Counted from the stretch's first letter, positions 20,472 to 29,999 are shown. The stretch: DNA of 64,000 nt from Mucilaginibacter robiniae (GCF_012849215.1 NZ_CP051682.1:496001-560000), one strand, 5' to 3'. The notes: generated by a model from the letters alone, not told the origin. Translations and numbers: made by a program.

Positions 20472-21981
20472 TACCAGTCATGGCTTGAGGTATTTCTACA
20501 TTTAATAGTTCCAGTACAGTTGGCGCTATATCACCTAATTTCCCGTCTTTTACTTGCTTAACGTCTTTATCAATTATGATACAAGGTACTAAGTTGGTGC
20601 TATGTGCTGTATTAGGTGAACCGTCATCGTTCACCATATAATCCGCATTACCATGATCGGCAATAATGATAAATGAGTAGCCATTTTGAATGCCTGTTTC
20701 TACCAGAGTTTTAACACAGCTATCTACGGTTTCAGCAGCCTTTACTACAGCTTCAAATACACCAGTATGCCCCACCATATCGGTATTGGCAAAGTTCAGG
20801 CAGATAAAGTCAGCCCAACCACTTTGTAATTCAGGTAAAATTGCATCGCGTATGCCTTCAGCACTCATTTCTGGCTGCAAATCATAAGTAGCCACTTTAG
20901 GTGACGGTATCATAATCCGCTTCTCGTTAGTAAATTCTTTTTCACGCCCCCCCGAAAAGAAGAATGTAACGTGAGGATATTTTTCAGTTTCAGCAATGCG
21001 GATTTGGTGTTTACCTGCCTTTTCTAATATCTCACCCAAAGTTTGCGTTAAATCTTCCTTATTAAATACCACCTGCACGTTTTTGAAGGTTTCGTCATAA
21101 GGTGTCATGGTGATATAGCGTAAGCTAAGCGGATGCATGTTCTGCTCCGGAAAATCACGCTGTGTTAAAGCAAGGGTGATTTCACGACCACGATCAGTAC
21201 GGAAATTAAAGCAAAGTACCACGTCTCCTTCTTTAATCACGGCAACAGGCTGTCCATTTGCATCAACCCTTACAATCGGTTTTACAAATTCGTCGGTTAC
21301 ACCTTCGTTGTATGATGTCTGGATAGATTCAACTAAATTTGTACTTAGTGTGCCAGTACCATGTATTAATAAATCGTATGCCAGCTTAACACGCTCCCAG
21401 CGGTTATCACGATCCATAGCATAATAACGGCCAATAGCCGAAGCAATTTGCACTGGTTTATCGCTAATATAGTTTTCTAAGTCAGTAATATAACCTACAC
21501 CTGAACTAGGGTCAGTATCACGACCATCCAAAAAAGCATGAATGTAAACCTTATCTAAACCGTACTCGCCAGCTGCATCACACAAACCTTTAACATGATT
21601 GATATGTGAATGTACACCGCCATCAGACACCAGTCCGATGAAGTGGACGTCCTTATTATTTTGTTTAGCGTATTCAAAAGCTTCTTTTAACACAGGGTTG
21701 CCAGGTAGTTCGTGGTCATCTACTGCTTTGTTAATACGGCCCAATTCCTGATATACAATTCGGCCAGCGCCAAGGTTCATGTGGCCTACTTCCGAGTTTC
21801 CCATCTGCCCTTCAGGTAAACCCACGGCTGTACCCGAAGCTACTAATTTAGAGTTAGGATACTCTTGCAACATCGAATCAAAAAACGGCGTATTAGCCGT
21901 ATAAATAGCATTTGAACTATCACGACGGCCGTAGCCCCAGCCATCCAGTATTAATAAGGCAACTTTTTTGTTATTTTCCAC
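20458..21981 (-). CDS. gpmI: 2,3-bisphosphoglycerate-independent phosphoglycerate mutase
   Basis: Interconverts 3- and 2-phosphoglycerate using two manganese ions and a phosphoserine intermediate. LLILDGWGYG opens the phosphatase domain, and S63 in QMGNSEVGHMNLG is the phosphorylated serine. The late DHGNADYM and NTAHSTNLVP motifs supply metal ligands. 507 residues, normal. The start is GTG at 21981. A minus-strand TATATTTG box lies only 4 bp upstream of it, which would leave almost no 5' leader. Confidence 0.95.
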   Translation of the reverse strand: MENNKKVALLILDGWGYGRRDSSNAIYTANTPFFDSMLQEYPNSKLVASGTAVGLPEGQMGNSEVGHMNLGAGRIVYQELGRINKAVDDHELPGNPVLKEAFEYAKQNNKDVHFIGLVSDGGVHSHINHVKGLCDAAGEYGLDKVYIHAFLDGRDTDPSSGVGYITDLENYISDKPVQIASAIGRYYAMDRDNRWERVKLAYDLLIHGTGTLSTNLVESIQTSYNEGVTDEFVKPIVRVDANGQPVAVIKEGDVVLCFNFRTDRGREITLALTQRDFPEQNMHPLSLRYITMTPYDETFKNVQVVFNKEDLTQTLGEILEKAGKHQIRIAETEKYPHVTFFFSGGREKEFTNEKRIMIPSPKVATYDLQPEMSAEGIRDAILPELQSGWADFICLNFANTDMVGHTGVFEAVVKAAETVDSCVKTLVETGIQNGYSFIIIADHGNADYMVNDDGSPNTAHSTNLVPCIIIDKDVKQVKDGKLGDIAPTVLELLNVEIPQAMTGNVLV

Positions 21982-21985
21982 AGTG

Positions 21986-21993
21986 CAAATATA
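21986..21993 (-). promoter_or_regulatory. Candidate -7 box for gpmI
   Basis: Minus-strand TATATTTG is an exact TAnnTTTG match, 4 bp from the GTG start. If used, the mRNA would be leaderless or nearly so. No clear -33 element is visible. Confidence 0.35.
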
Positions 21994-22121
21994 GGGTTGC
22001 TGATGAATATGCCATTAATAAAGTAACATACTTAACAGCTTGTTTACATAATTTACAGAATCATCATACCTAAATACCTGACATGCATTACTTACTTTTA
22101 CCAACTTTTTATTTTTAGAAA

Positions 22122-22934
22122 ATGATTGTTAGTGTTTTAGGTTGTGGCTGGTTTGGCTTTGAGTTAGCCAAAGCATTGGTAAAGCAAGGCATACGAGTAA
22201 ACGGTTCTACTACTTCATCAGATAAACTAGCGCAATTGTCTGAAGTTCGTATTCACCCTTACCTGATTGCTTTACCAAGCACTGACACTAAAGTGGATGA
22301 AGAGTTTTATCAATGTGATGTGCTGGTTATTGCCATACCACCCAAAAGTCGCTCGGGCGAAGATGATCTGTATGTTGACAAGATGAAAAGCATTATTCAA
22401 GCAGCAACTACCCACCAAATTAAACGCGTAATACTTATTAGTTCAACTGGAGTTTATGCAAATAGCAATCGTAAATTTACCGAAACTGATGAACCCATGC
22501 CAGATACAGCCTCTGGCAAAATCTTGCTACAGGCAGAAAAGCTTTTTCTAACAGAAAGTAGCTTTCAAACTAGCATTATTCGCTTTGGTGGCCTAGTAGG
22601 CCCAGGGCGTGATCCCGGCCGCTTTTTTGCTGGCAAACAAGATGTTCCAAACGGACAAGCTCCGGTTAATTTAATTCACCAGAACGATTGTGTAAGTATT
22701 GCTTTAGCTGTAATTACGCAGCCTATAACTGCATCCATTATCGATGCCTGTTCTCCCCATCATCCACCCAAGCAAGAGTTTTATAAAATGGCAGCAGCCC
22801 GGTCGGGATTACCCTTACCTACATTTGTTGACGAACTACAAAGTTGGAAAATAGTAGATAGCCAAGTGTTAACTTATACCCTTCATTACCAGTTCCAAGT
22901 AGACAATTGGTTCGCGTGGTTAACCGAAGCATAA
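22122..22934 (+). CDS. NAD(P)-binding SDR-type epimerase (YeeZ-like)
   Basis: 270 residues with an N-terminal Rossmann motif GCGWFGFELAKAL, VLVIAIPPKSRSGED and RVILISSTGVYAN, where S/Y positions resemble an extended SDR active site. The pattern matches the YeeZ/YliI-like NAD-dependent epimerase-dehydratase group, whose substrates are mostly unknown. It is monocistronic between gpmI (divergent) and nadC. I cannot name the substrate. Confidence 0.7.
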   Translation: MIVSVLGCGWFGFELAKALVKQGIRVNGSTTSSDKLAQLSEVRIHPYLIALPSTDTKVDEEFYQCDVLVIAIPPKSRSGEDDLYVDKMKSIIQAATTHQIKRVILISSTGVYANSNRKFTETDEPMPDTASGKILLQAEKLFLTESSFQTSIIRFGGLVGPGRDPGRFFAGKQDVPNGQAPVNLIHQNDCVSIALAVITQPITASIIDACSPHHPPKQEFYKMAAARSGLPLPTFVDELQSWKIVDSQVLTYTLHYQFQVDNWFAWLTEA

Positions 22935-23039
22935 GTTAAACACATTGCTTATTTACCAGCATACATCTTGCAGGAGTAAGAAATTGTATCGAATATACTA
23001 CGATAATCAATCAAAAACTAAATACTAAACAATTGTTTT

Positions 23040-23047
23040 TACTTTTG
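23040..23047 (+). promoter_or_regulatory. Candidate -7 box for nadC
   Basis: TACTTTTG is an exact TAnnTTTG match, 20 bp before the TTG start. A good -33 element is not visible. Confidence 0.35.
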
Positions 23048-23067
23048 ACGCACTAACACCTATTGTT

Positions 23068-23916
23068 TTGGATACTCAACTTGTAGATGATTTTATTACA
23101 AAAGCCCTGACCGAAGATGTAGGCGATGGCGACCACACTTCGTTATCAACCATACCGGCAGGTACTACGGGCAAAGCCAGATTGCTGGTTAAAGACACCG
23201 GCATACTGGCTGGCATAGAACTGGCCCAAGAAATATTCAAGCTGATTGATCCGGAGTTGAAACTTACCTTGTTTTTACAAGATGGCGCTACTGTTCAGCC
23301 GCAAGATGTTGCCTTTGAGGTAGAAGGCAGTGTACATAGCATATTAAAAGCCGAACGTTTGGTGCTTAACTGCATGCAACGCATGTCAGGCATAGCTACT
23401 AAAACCAACCATATTGTGCACCTACTGACTGGTACTCACACCAAAGTGCTGGATACCCGTAAAACGACCCCAGGTTTCCGCTATTTTGAAAAATGGGCTG
23501 TCGCTATTGGTGGTGGTGTAAATCATCGTTTTGGGTTGTATGATATGATTTTGATTAAGGATAATCATGTGGATTACTCGGGTGGTATCCGGCAGGCTAT
23601 ACAAAATACACAACAATACCTGGCCTCACAAAACAAACAACTACCCGTTGAGGTTGAAGTGCGTAACCTGGATGAAGTAGAGCAGGTATTACAAATAGGC
23701 GGTGTTGACCGTATATTACTGGATAATTTTGATTTAAACACGCTAAAACAGGCAGTAAATATAATAGCAGGTCGCTTTGCTACAGAAGCGTCAGGCGGAA
23801 TAACACTAGAGACTATTGCTGATTATGCTGCCTGCGGAGTTGATTACATTTCAGTAGGCGCTTTAACACATTCTGTAAAAAGCTTGGATTTGAGCTTGAA
23901 AGCGGTTAAAGCGTAA
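23068..23916 (+). CDS. nadC: Nicotinate-nucleotide pyrophosphorylase (carboxylating)
   Basis: Converts quinolinate and PRPP to nicotinate mononucleotide in de novo NAD synthesis. Recognisable strings are LTEDVGDGDHTSLST, LNCMQRMSGIAT, LDTRKTTPGFR (PRPP/quinolinate site) and EVEVRNLDE, plus the C-terminal EASGGI and DYISVGALTHS. 282 residues, full length. The start is TTG at 23068, fitting the family N-terminus and the upstream -7-like box. nadA and nadB are not in the window. Confidence 0.95.
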   Translation: MDTQLVDDFITKALTEDVGDGDHTSLSTIPAGTTGKARLLVKDTGILAGIELAQEIFKLIDPELKLTLFLQDGATVQPQDVAFEVEGSVHSILKAERLVLNCMQRMSGIATKTNHIVHLLTGTHTKVLDTRKTTPGFRYFEKWAVAIGGGVNHRFGLYDMILIKDNHVDYSGGIRQAIQNTQQYLASQNKQLPVEVEVRNLDEVEQVLQIGGVDRILLDNFDLNTLKQAVNIIAGRFATEASGGITLETIADYAACGVDYISVGALTHSVKSLDLSLKAVKA

Positions 23917-23959
23917 AAAACAATAATAACCTCATCCATTTTTGTAATATTGTGCTGAA

Positions 23960-24607
23960 ATGATTTCAATCTATTCTATCCTGGTACTTATACTGGCTTA
24001 TCTGATGGGCTCCATCCCTACAGCGGTTTGGATAGGCCAGGCCTTCTACGGAATAGACGTACGCGAATATGGCAGCGGTAATGCCGGCGCTACCAATACG
24101 TTTAGAGTTTTGGGTAAAAAGGCGGGCATTCCGGTTATGTTGATTGATATACTCAAAGGCTGGACAGCTACTAATCTGGCCTATCTCATTGGCGTATCTA
24201 CCACCGGCAGCCACCATTCGGTTGCTTTTACTAATTATGAACTGGCTCTGGGTATTACTGCCGTAATGGGACACTTGTTCCCTATCTTTGCCGGTTTTAG
24301 AGGAGGTAAAGGCATTGCCAGCTTATTCGGGATGGTACTGGCTATACATTTGCAAGCGGCCTTGCTTTGCGTTATGGTATTTATTGTCGTGTTGTTGATA
24401 ACACGTTACGTATCATTAAGCTCCATTATGGCAGGCTTCACTTACCCATTAGGTATTACCTTTATATTTCATACCCAAATAAAATCGGTAGTTATTTATG
24501 GTATGTGTATCTGTGTACTAATATTGGTTACCCACCAGAAAAATATTGAACGCTTATTAAAAGGTAAAGAGTCAAAAGTAAATCTGTTTAAAAGCAAAAC
24601 GGCTTAA
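23960..24607 (+). CDS. plsY: Glycerol-3-phosphate acyltransferase PlsY
   Basis: An inner-membrane enzyme transferring acyl groups from acyl phosphate to sn-glycerol 3-phosphate, the first step of phospholipid synthesis. Several hydrophobic spans are visible (about 4-24, 80-100, 110-135, 140-160, 165-185). The conserved motifs LMGSIPTAVWIG, YGSGNAGATNTFRVLG and FRGGKGIAS are intact. 215 residues, normal. It follows nadC by 43 bp and precedes the M48 protease gene by 17 bp, so the three may be co-transcribed. Confidence 0.93.
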   Translation: MISIYSILVLILAYLMGSIPTAVWIGQAFYGIDVREYGSGNAGATNTFRVLGKKAGIPVMLIDILKGWTATNLAYLIGVSTTGSHHSVAFTNYELALGITAVMGHLFPIFAGFRGGKGIASLFGMVLAIHLQAALLCVMVFIVVLLITRYVSLSSIMAGFTYPLGITFIFHTQIKSVVIYGMCICVLILVTHQKNIERLLKGKESKVNLFKSKTA

Positions 24608-24624
24608 ATAATTGTATAATAATT

Positions 24625-25428
24625 ATGAAAATGCCTAAGCTTACAGGGTTTGCAATTGCGGCTCTATTATTTTATTCGTGTTCAACGGTGCCTTTAACAG
24701 GTCGCCGGCAATTTATGGCAGTAAGTGATGCCGAAGTAAACCAATCGGCCGCACAGAGCTATCAGCAACTGCTTACCAGCCCTAAAACCAAAGTTATTGC
24801 GGGTACTAATGATGCTATTCGCATAAAACGTGTAGGCAACCAATTAGCTGCCGCTATACAGCGCTACTTAAATGCTAATGGTTATGCTAATCGTTATAAC
24901 TTTCAATGGGAGTTTAACTTGATACAAAGCAATGAAGTGAACGCCTGGTGTATGCCCGGCGGCAAGGTTGCCGTATATAGTGGCATACTCTCTATTACTC
25001 GTGATGATGCCGGATTAGCTACAGTAATGGGCCATGAAATCGGTCATGCTATTGCGCGTCACTCTGCAGAACGCATATCACAACAGTATGTAGCACAAGG
25101 CTTAGGTGCAGCAGTAGGCATAGCAGCCGATAACTCGACATCTGCTTTAGTACAAATCACCAATCAACTGTATGGCACTGGCAGCCAAATAGCCCTTTTA
25201 CATTACAGCCGCAGCCAGGAAAGCGAAGCCGACCGACTGGGCCTTACATTTATGGCCATGACAGGTTATGATCCGCACCAAGCCGTAGCTTTTTGGCAGC
25301 GAATGGCTCAATTAAGCGCCAATGGCAACAAACAACCTGAGTTTTTAAGTACTCACCCATCCGATCAAACCCGTATCAGGGACATTGAAAACCGGATTCC
25401 TGAGGCCATGAAATACTATTCTAAATAA
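24625..25428 (+). CDS. M48-family metalloprotease lipoprotein
   Basis: 267 residues. The lipobox LFYSC places lipidation at C19. The zinc motif HEIGH is at 137-141, and E201 in SRSQESEADRLGL is the likely third ligand. This layout matches periplasmic M48 proteases (LoiP/BepA-like, without the TPR tail) that act in envelope quality control. Substrate specificity is unknown. It follows plsY by 17 bp and is followed by a hairpin terminator. Confidence 0.88.
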   Translation: MKMPKLTGFAIAALLFYSCSTVPLTGRRQFMAVSDAEVNQSAAQSYQQLLTSPKTKVIAGTNDAIRIKRVGNQLAAAIQRYLNANGYANRYNFQWEFNLIQSNEVNAWCMPGGKVAVYSGILSITRDDAGLATVMGHEIGHAIARHSAERISQQYVAQGLGAAVGIAADNSTSALVQITNQLYGTGSQIALLHYSRSQESEADRLGLTFMAMTGYDPHQAVAFWQRMAQLSANGNKQPEFLSTHPSDQTRIRDIENRIPEAMKYYSK

Positions 25429-25434
25429 CCAAAT

Positions 25435-25453
25435 AGCCTGCTTTAAGCAGGCT
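25435..25453 (+). terminator. Hairpin terminator after the M48 gene
   Basis: AGCCTGC (25435-25441) pairs with GCAGGCT (25447-25453) across 5 bases, followed by a modest T-containing tail. It lies 6 bp after the M48 stop codon. Confidence 0.65.
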
Positions 25454-25463
25454 TCGTTATATC

Positions 25464-26199
25464 ATGTCTAAACTAAAGTTCTTGCAAGCACAACGGATGA
25501 TCTCATCATGTTGAATTATGAGGTTAACCCGGCAGTGCTAAAGCCCTATTTACCTGCATCTACTGAATTAGATTTATGGCAAGGAAAGCCTTCGTGAGCA
25601 TGATTGGTTTCATGTTTTTGAACACGCGTGTGCCCGGTGTAAAATGGCCTTTTCACGTGAATTTTGAAGAAGTAAATCTTCGCTTCTATGTAAAGCACTT
25701 TGATGGCGTACAATGCAGGCGTGGAGCCATTTTTATTAGCGAACTGGTACTTAAAGCTTTAATTCCTTTGGTAGCTAACAACCTATACAATGAGCATTAT
25801 AAAGCTTTGCCTATACGCCATTCAGTTACCCCTCTGCCGAGTAATGAAACTACTTACATGTACGAATGGAAATTGAACGGCAATTGGAACCGTTTAGGTG
25901 CTACTGTAGGCAATACATTCATTGATATAGCCCCCAACAGCGCCGAAGAATTTATTTTTGAACATTACTGGGGCTACAATGCTATTAACAGCACTACTAC
26001 GCTCGAGTATGCCGTTGAGCATGTACCCTGGCAAATAGCACCAGTAAGTAGTTGTACTTTTGGGGCAGATGTAGCACAATTCTACGGTGAGACTTTTGTA
26101 CCTTATTTAAAGCAGCCATACTCTATGTTTTTTGCTAAAGGCTCGGATGTGATAGTTCGGGTAGTTCGCAAAATTCAATTGAAACAAAAAGAGGGTTAG
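25464..26199 (+). pseudogene. DUF2071 (YqjF-like) gene broken by two frameshifts
   Basis: Three consecutive frames carry one DUF2071 protein. Frame A from ATG 25464 reads MSKLKFLQAQR, then stops at 25512. Frame B through 25508 reads DDLIMLNYEVNPAVLKPYL and ELDLWQGK, then stops just past 25590. Frame C (open from 25576) continues AFVSMIGFMFLNTRV and runs to the TAG at 26197. Joining them needs one base restored near 25495 (within CGGAT) and one near 25583 (within GGAAAG), both short homopolymers. The joined product would be about 245 residues. Without repair only a truncated 207-residue product from 25576 is possible. Either a decayed gene or two assembly or sequencing errors. Confidence 0.8.
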
Positions 26200-26226
26200 C
26201 ATAAATAATATGCTAACCCTCTTTTT
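26186..26226. terminator. Long bidirectional terminator
   Basis: An 18-bp perfect stem (26186-26203 with 26209-26226) with a 5-base loop, flanked by AAAAA and TTTTT. It includes the stop codon of the DUF2071 frame and separates it from the convergent dCMP deaminase. Confidence 0.92.
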
Positions 26227-26240
26227 ATTTATAACTGTGT

Positions 26241-26717
26241 TTAAAAAATAACTTGATCAGGTTGTTCTTCAAACTTGGTAGCTTTTACACCAAAGCGGTT
26301 TAAAAAGTCGACACCCTCATCACTGGGCAAACCTTTATACTCAGCATATGAATATCTATAATATACAGTGCTAATACCTGCCGAAAAAATCAGCCTTGCG
26401 CAAGGTAAACAAGGAGACAAGGTTGTGTACATGGTAGCACCTTCCAATTTAGCTCCATTTTTCACGGCATACAATATGGCGTTTTCTTCGGCATGAAGGG
26501 CAAGCGAACAGCTACCACGTGCATCACGTGGGCAACCGTTTTCCGGCCACTCCTCGTCGCAGTTATGTGTACCTGCTGGCGGACCATTATAACCTACCGA
26601 TATAATCCGGGTATCTTTGGTTAAAACAGCTCCTACTTGTGCCTTCACACAATGCGAGCGTTTAGCCAGATCACTAGCCAGATTCATAAATATTTGCCCG
26701 AAGCTTAGTTTGCTCAT
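26241..26717 (-). CDS. dCMP deaminase (ComEB-like)
   Basis: Deaminates dCMP to dUMP, feeding thymidylate synthesis. Zinc site: H75-A-E77 (LHAEENAI) and C103xxC106 (SPCLPCARL). Extra Cys and His residues (HNCDEEWPENGCPRD) match the second zinc site of this group. 158 residues, full length. It lies 8 bp downstream of the sugar transporter gene on the same strand, probably one transcript. Its 3' end faces the long bidirectional hairpin. Confidence 0.92.
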   Translation of the reverse strand: MSKLSFGQIFMNLASDLAKRSHCVKAQVGAVLTKDTRIISVGYNGPPAGTHNCDEEWPENGCPRDARGSCSLALHAEENAILYAVKNGAKLEGATMYTTLSPCLPCARLIFSAGISTVYYRYSYAEYKGLPSDEGVDFLNRFGVKATKFEEQPDQVIF

Positions 26718-26725
26718 GTTGTCGT

Positions 26726-28336
26726 TTAGTGACCGCCTTCTGCTTTAATATGATCTAAATCAATGCCTTGTTTACGTAATTCACCACTTACTTTCCACGC
26801 GAAGAATGCCAAGTAAGCAAAGCCTAATACTGGTACTACATAAGATAAGTGAATACCTGCTGTGTCGGCCAAAATGCCTTGCACCGGTGGCAGTATAGAA
26901 CCACCTAAAATCATCATGATTAAAAACGCCGACCCCTGGCTGGTGTATTTGCCCAAACCAGTTACAGACAAAGCAAAAATGGAAGGCCACATAATAGAAC
27001 AACATAAGCCACCGCTAATGAAAGCAAAAACAGCTACGATGCCACTGGTAAATAACCCTATTAGCATAAATACCATACCTAATAAGCCAAACACAGTTAA
27101 TGTGCGTGTTGGTTTTTGCTGGCCTAAAAAGAAACCTACAATCATCACAACAATGCATATTGCATAAGGCAACAATGGCTTTATAGCTGCATTGGTTAAG
27201 TAGTTGGTTAATAACACTACACCAAAGGCAACAAAAGGAATAATAATGGTTAAAATATTTTTTGCTGATTTAGATAAGTTAAATGCACCAATAGCGCCTG
27301 CCCACCTTCCAATCATTAAACTACCCCAATATAAGGCAATAAATGGTGCAATGGCTGATTCACTGTAACCACCAAATTCAGGCAGCTTTAACAAGGCTCC
27401 CATATTACTTTGTATGGTTACCTCGGTACCTACATAGGTAAAAATGGCCAGCATACCATAAATAAGTTGTGGAAATTGCATTGCCCCCCAGCCTTGGTTA
27501 TTCCGTCTGGCTGATAATAGAGAAGTAATCAGCGTTACTAGAATAATAATCAAAGAGGTATAAACAAAATATGCTTTTGATAATGATGTAAGTGTACTTA
27601 GTGGTCCTGCGGCTAAAATCAGGCAAAAGGCAAGAAACAAAACAAACAAAGGCAAGTTTGCTTTAGTACTGGCTTCAATTTCTTCATCACTGGTCACTTT
27701 AGGTAAATTAGATACCCAGAAAAATACAGCTACCGCAATAAATAAACCTGCTAAAGCAAAGTATAGGTTGTTTACAGAAGATATAGCTACAGGTGCATTT
27801 CCTGTATTATTAGCTGCTGTACCGAATAAAACCACACCAACAATAACTGGCCCCATCAAGGCACCGAAATTGTTAATACCACCAGCCAAGTTCAAACGGT
27901 TTGATCCGGTTTCAGGTGGGCCCAACGCAATTACAAAGGGGTTGGCTGCAGTTTGCTGTAGTGAGAAACCTACTGCTATCACAAAGAAGGCAGCCAAAAT
28001 AAGACCAAAAACGCCTGAATTGATAGCCGGCACCATTCCTAAGGCTCCAACTGCAGAAATAACCAATCCTAAAATAATACCATTTTTATAGCCTAATTTA
28101 TTTAGAATATCTACCTTACTGGCTTGAGAAGCAAAGTATAAAATCAGGGAACCAATAAAGTACCCACCATAGAAAGTAAAGTCAATCAATTGTGACTCAA
28201 ACTGTGTTAAATTAAAATGAGCTTTACAGAAAGGGATGAATACACCGTTAGAAGCTGCCAGAAAGCCCCAGAAGAAGAATACCGTAATTAAGGTATACAA
28301 CGCGGAGCCGTAGCTCTTTGTAGCTGTTTGTTGCAT
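26726..28336 (-). CDS. FucP-type sugar:proton symporter (MFS)
   Basis: An inner-membrane major-facilitator transporter with a dozen or more hydrophobic spans. [17 protein letters not shown] near the N-terminus and [34 protein letters not shown] split across about residues 140-175 match the FucP/glucose-galactose symporter group, including the conserved N and Q residues. At 536 residues it is about 100 longer than E. coli FucP, with additional hydrophobic stretches in the middle. The exact sugar (fucose, glucose, galactose or another) is not readable. Confidence 0.85.
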   Translation of the reverse strand: MQQTATKSYGSALYTLITVFFFWGFLAASNGVFIPFCKAHFNLTQFESQLIDFTFYGGYFIGSLILYFASQASKVDILNKLGYKNGIILGLVISAVGALGMVPAINSGVFGLILAAFFVIAVGFSLQQTAANPFVIALGPPETGSNRLNLAGGINNFGALMGPVIVGVVLFGTAANNTGNAPVAISSVNNLYFALAGLFIAVAVFFWVSNLPKVTSDEEIEASTKANLPLFVLFLAFCLILAAGPLSTLTSLSKAYFVYTSLIIILVTLITSLLSARRNNQGWGAMQFPQLIYGMLAIFTYVGTEVTIQSNMGALLKLPEFGGYSESAIAPFIALYWGSLMIGRWAGAIGAFNLSKSAKNILTIIIPFVAFGVVLLTNYLTNAAIKPLLPYAICIVVMIVGFFLGQQKPTRTLTVFGLLGMVFMLIGLFTSGIVAVFAFISGGLCCSIMWPSIFALSVTGLGKYTSQGSAFLIMMILGGSILPPVQGILADTAGIHLSYVVPVLGFAYLAFFAWKVSGELRKQGIDLDHIKAEGGH

Positions 28337-28456
28337 AAAAAATGTTAGTTAGTAGCAAATGTTTTAAGCCCGCTAACATAAATGTATTTGCGCAATTATC
28401 AACCATACTTTTTCAACTTCTTTAAGCAACATTATTACTTTTTTTTGTTTATCAGA

Positions 28457-28464
28457 TAAGTTTG
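28457..28464 (+). promoter_or_regulatory. Candidate -7 box for the LysE-type gene
   Basis: TAAGTTTG matches TAnnTTTG, 33 bp before the start codon. The nearest TTG is too close for a normal -33 element. Confidence 0.3.
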
Positions 28465-28497
28465 CATATTCGCATTGGTTAATTTTTAAGCCGTAGC

Positions 28498-29157
28498 ATG
28501 ATAGAAGCCGTAATTTCGGGCATAGGAATTGGTTTGGTGTTAACCTTCATAACTGGTCCGGTTTTTTTTGCATTAATAAAAACCAGCATTGAAAAAGGAT
28601 TTCATGCTGGCGCTGCCCTAGCATTAGGTGTAGTATGCAGTGATGTTGTATTTGTAGGTGCCATTCTGTATGGATCGCAGTTTTTTGAAGTCTCTTCACA
28701 AGCAAAAATGTGGGCTGGTATCACCGGCAGCGTTATTTTGTTGGGAATAGGCGTTTACTACCTGCTGAAAAAAGCTGAAGTAAGCTTTAACACACATACA
28801 CCAGTCAGCGTAAACCGTGCTGGGTACTTTTTTAAAGGGTTCTTGATGTGTATTTTCAACCCTACCCTACTATTTCATTGGATTACAGTAATTGGTACAG
28901 CCAGCACTATTTACCACTTGGGGGTACCACACCGGCAGATTAAAATTGCTATCATGTTTTCAACCATCCTACTGGTTCAATTCTCGATGGATGTGATCAA
29001 GGCATTTTATGCCAATAAGCTGCGCAACAAAATATCGGTCACTTTAGTTCACCGTCTTAACTACGTGGCTGGAGCTGCACTGATTATTGCAGCCTTCATT
29101 ATTTTTGATCGTTTGGTAACACATTTTGTGTTTACCATGCCTACCACCAACAGTTAA
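28498..29157 (+). CDS. LysE/RhtB-family amino-acid exporter
   Basis: 219 residues with about six hydrophobic spans. The N-terminal GIGIGLVLTFITGPVFFALIK segment carries the GP pair typical of LysE translocators, and FLMCIFNPTLLFHWI is the conserved mid-protein motif. Family members export basic amino acids, homoserine or threonine, and the substrate here is unknown. Monocistronic, divergent from the FucP-type gene across 161 bp. Confidence 0.85.
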   Translation: MIEAVISGIGIGLVLTFITGPVFFALIKTSIEKGFHAGAALALGVVCSDVVFVGAILYGSQFFEVSSQAKMWAGITGSVILLGIGVYYLLKKAEVSFNTHTPVSVNRAGYFFKGFLMCIFNPTLLFHWITVIGTASTIYHLGVPHRQIKIAIMFSTILLVQFSMDVIKAFYANKLRNKISVTLVHRLNYVAGAALIIAAFIIFDRLVTHFVFTMPTTNS

Positions 29158-29545
29158 GCCGCTAAAAAAAGTCTAATTAAGTATATATACTGCCGTATAT
29201 CCTTCCTGATAAGGCTTGAATAGTACTCTTTGTCTCATACTATCCATGACATTGCATCAAATGTATCTTGTTATTATTCTATATCAAAGCCTGCAATGAT
29301 CAAGAAAGTTTGTTAAAGGACGTTTACCCTATGCCTTAAATAAGACTATCTAACATACAGTTGATTTTTCCTTTTTGAATTAAGCAAAACTTAAACTACC
29401 TTTCTGTTTTAAATTCCTTGGTAATAGGTTCTATAAAAAGCTAAAAAGACAAGCACTATCAACATAAAACAAAAAAGACCTTCCCAAAAGTGGAAGGTCT
29501 TTTTTGTATCTATTTAAAAGTTGTTTTGTTGGTAAGTGTACCTGA
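29158..29545. other. 388-bp gap between the LysE-type gene and rpmA
   Basis: No coding region longer than about 20 codons with a plausible start is visible. Apart from the rpmA terminator at 29471-29505, I see nothing recognisable: no tRNA fold and no strong promoter. Confidence 0.5.
29471..29505. terminator. Terminator of the rplU-rpmA operon
   Basis: A 14-bp perfect stem (29471-29484 with 29492-29505, core GACCTTCC) with a 7-base loop and A6/T6 flanks, 41 bp beyond the rpmA stop on the minus strand. Confidence 0.92.
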
Positions 29546-29950
29546 TTACTCAGCTACTACTTCTTCACTTTCAGCAGCTGCTTCAGTTTGTGGTGCTTCA
29601 ACGGCTGTAGCTGAACCATTGGTGTGTACTGGTAAAGCAGCTTCTTCAACGTTAACGTTTACTACTGGTTTGTGTTCAACAGCAACATCAGCAGTTTCAA
29701 ACGGTAATACTGAAACGTATGAACGGTTATCAGCTTTCTTTTTGAAAACTACCTGACCATCAATCAGTGCAAATAAGGTATGATCACGACCGATACCTAC
29801 ATTTTGACCAGGATTATGTCTGGTACCACGCTGACGAACGATGATGTTACCAGCAATAGCAGGCTGACCACCAAAAATTTTGATACCTAAACGTTTGCTA
29901 TGCGATTCGCGGCCGTTCTTGGAACTACCCGCTCCTTTTTTGTGTGCCAT
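29546..29950 (-). CDS. rpmA: 50S ribosomal protein L27 with C-terminal extension
   Basis: Ribosomal protein near the peptidyl-transferase centre. The L27 core covers residues 1-85 ([53 protein letters not shown]). After [10 protein letters not shown] a further 45 or so residues follow, rich in Val, Ala and Glu and ending [13 protein letters not shown] (acidic). Typical L27 is about 85-95 residues. The tail is in frame with no frameshift sign. It is the second gene of the rplU-rpmA unit, 100 bp after rplU. Confidence 0.95.
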   Translation of the reverse strand: MAHKKGAGSSKNGRESHSKRLGIKIFGGQPAIAGNIIVRQRGTRHNPGQNVGIGRDHTLFALIDGQVVFKKKADNRSYVSVLPFETADVAVEHKPVVNVNVEEAALPVHTNGSATAVEAPQTEAAAESEEVVAE

Positions 29951-29964
29951 GTTTTTTTAATTAT

Positions 29965-29999
29965 TGATTTTTTGAATGAGTGAATGAGTGATTTTTTGA
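29965..29999. repeat. Short direct repeats in the rplU-rpmA spacer
   Basis: TGATTTTTTGA occurs at 29965-29975 and again at 29989-29999. Between them lies a GAATGAGT unit repeated twice (29974-29989). It lies in the leader of rpmA and looks like a slippage-prone spacer. Confidence 0.6.

Noticed and set aside
27768..28091. 107-residue open frame antisense to the FucP-type transporter
   Set aside because: Pro/Lys/Thr-rich translation mirrors the membrane-protein codons on the other strand.
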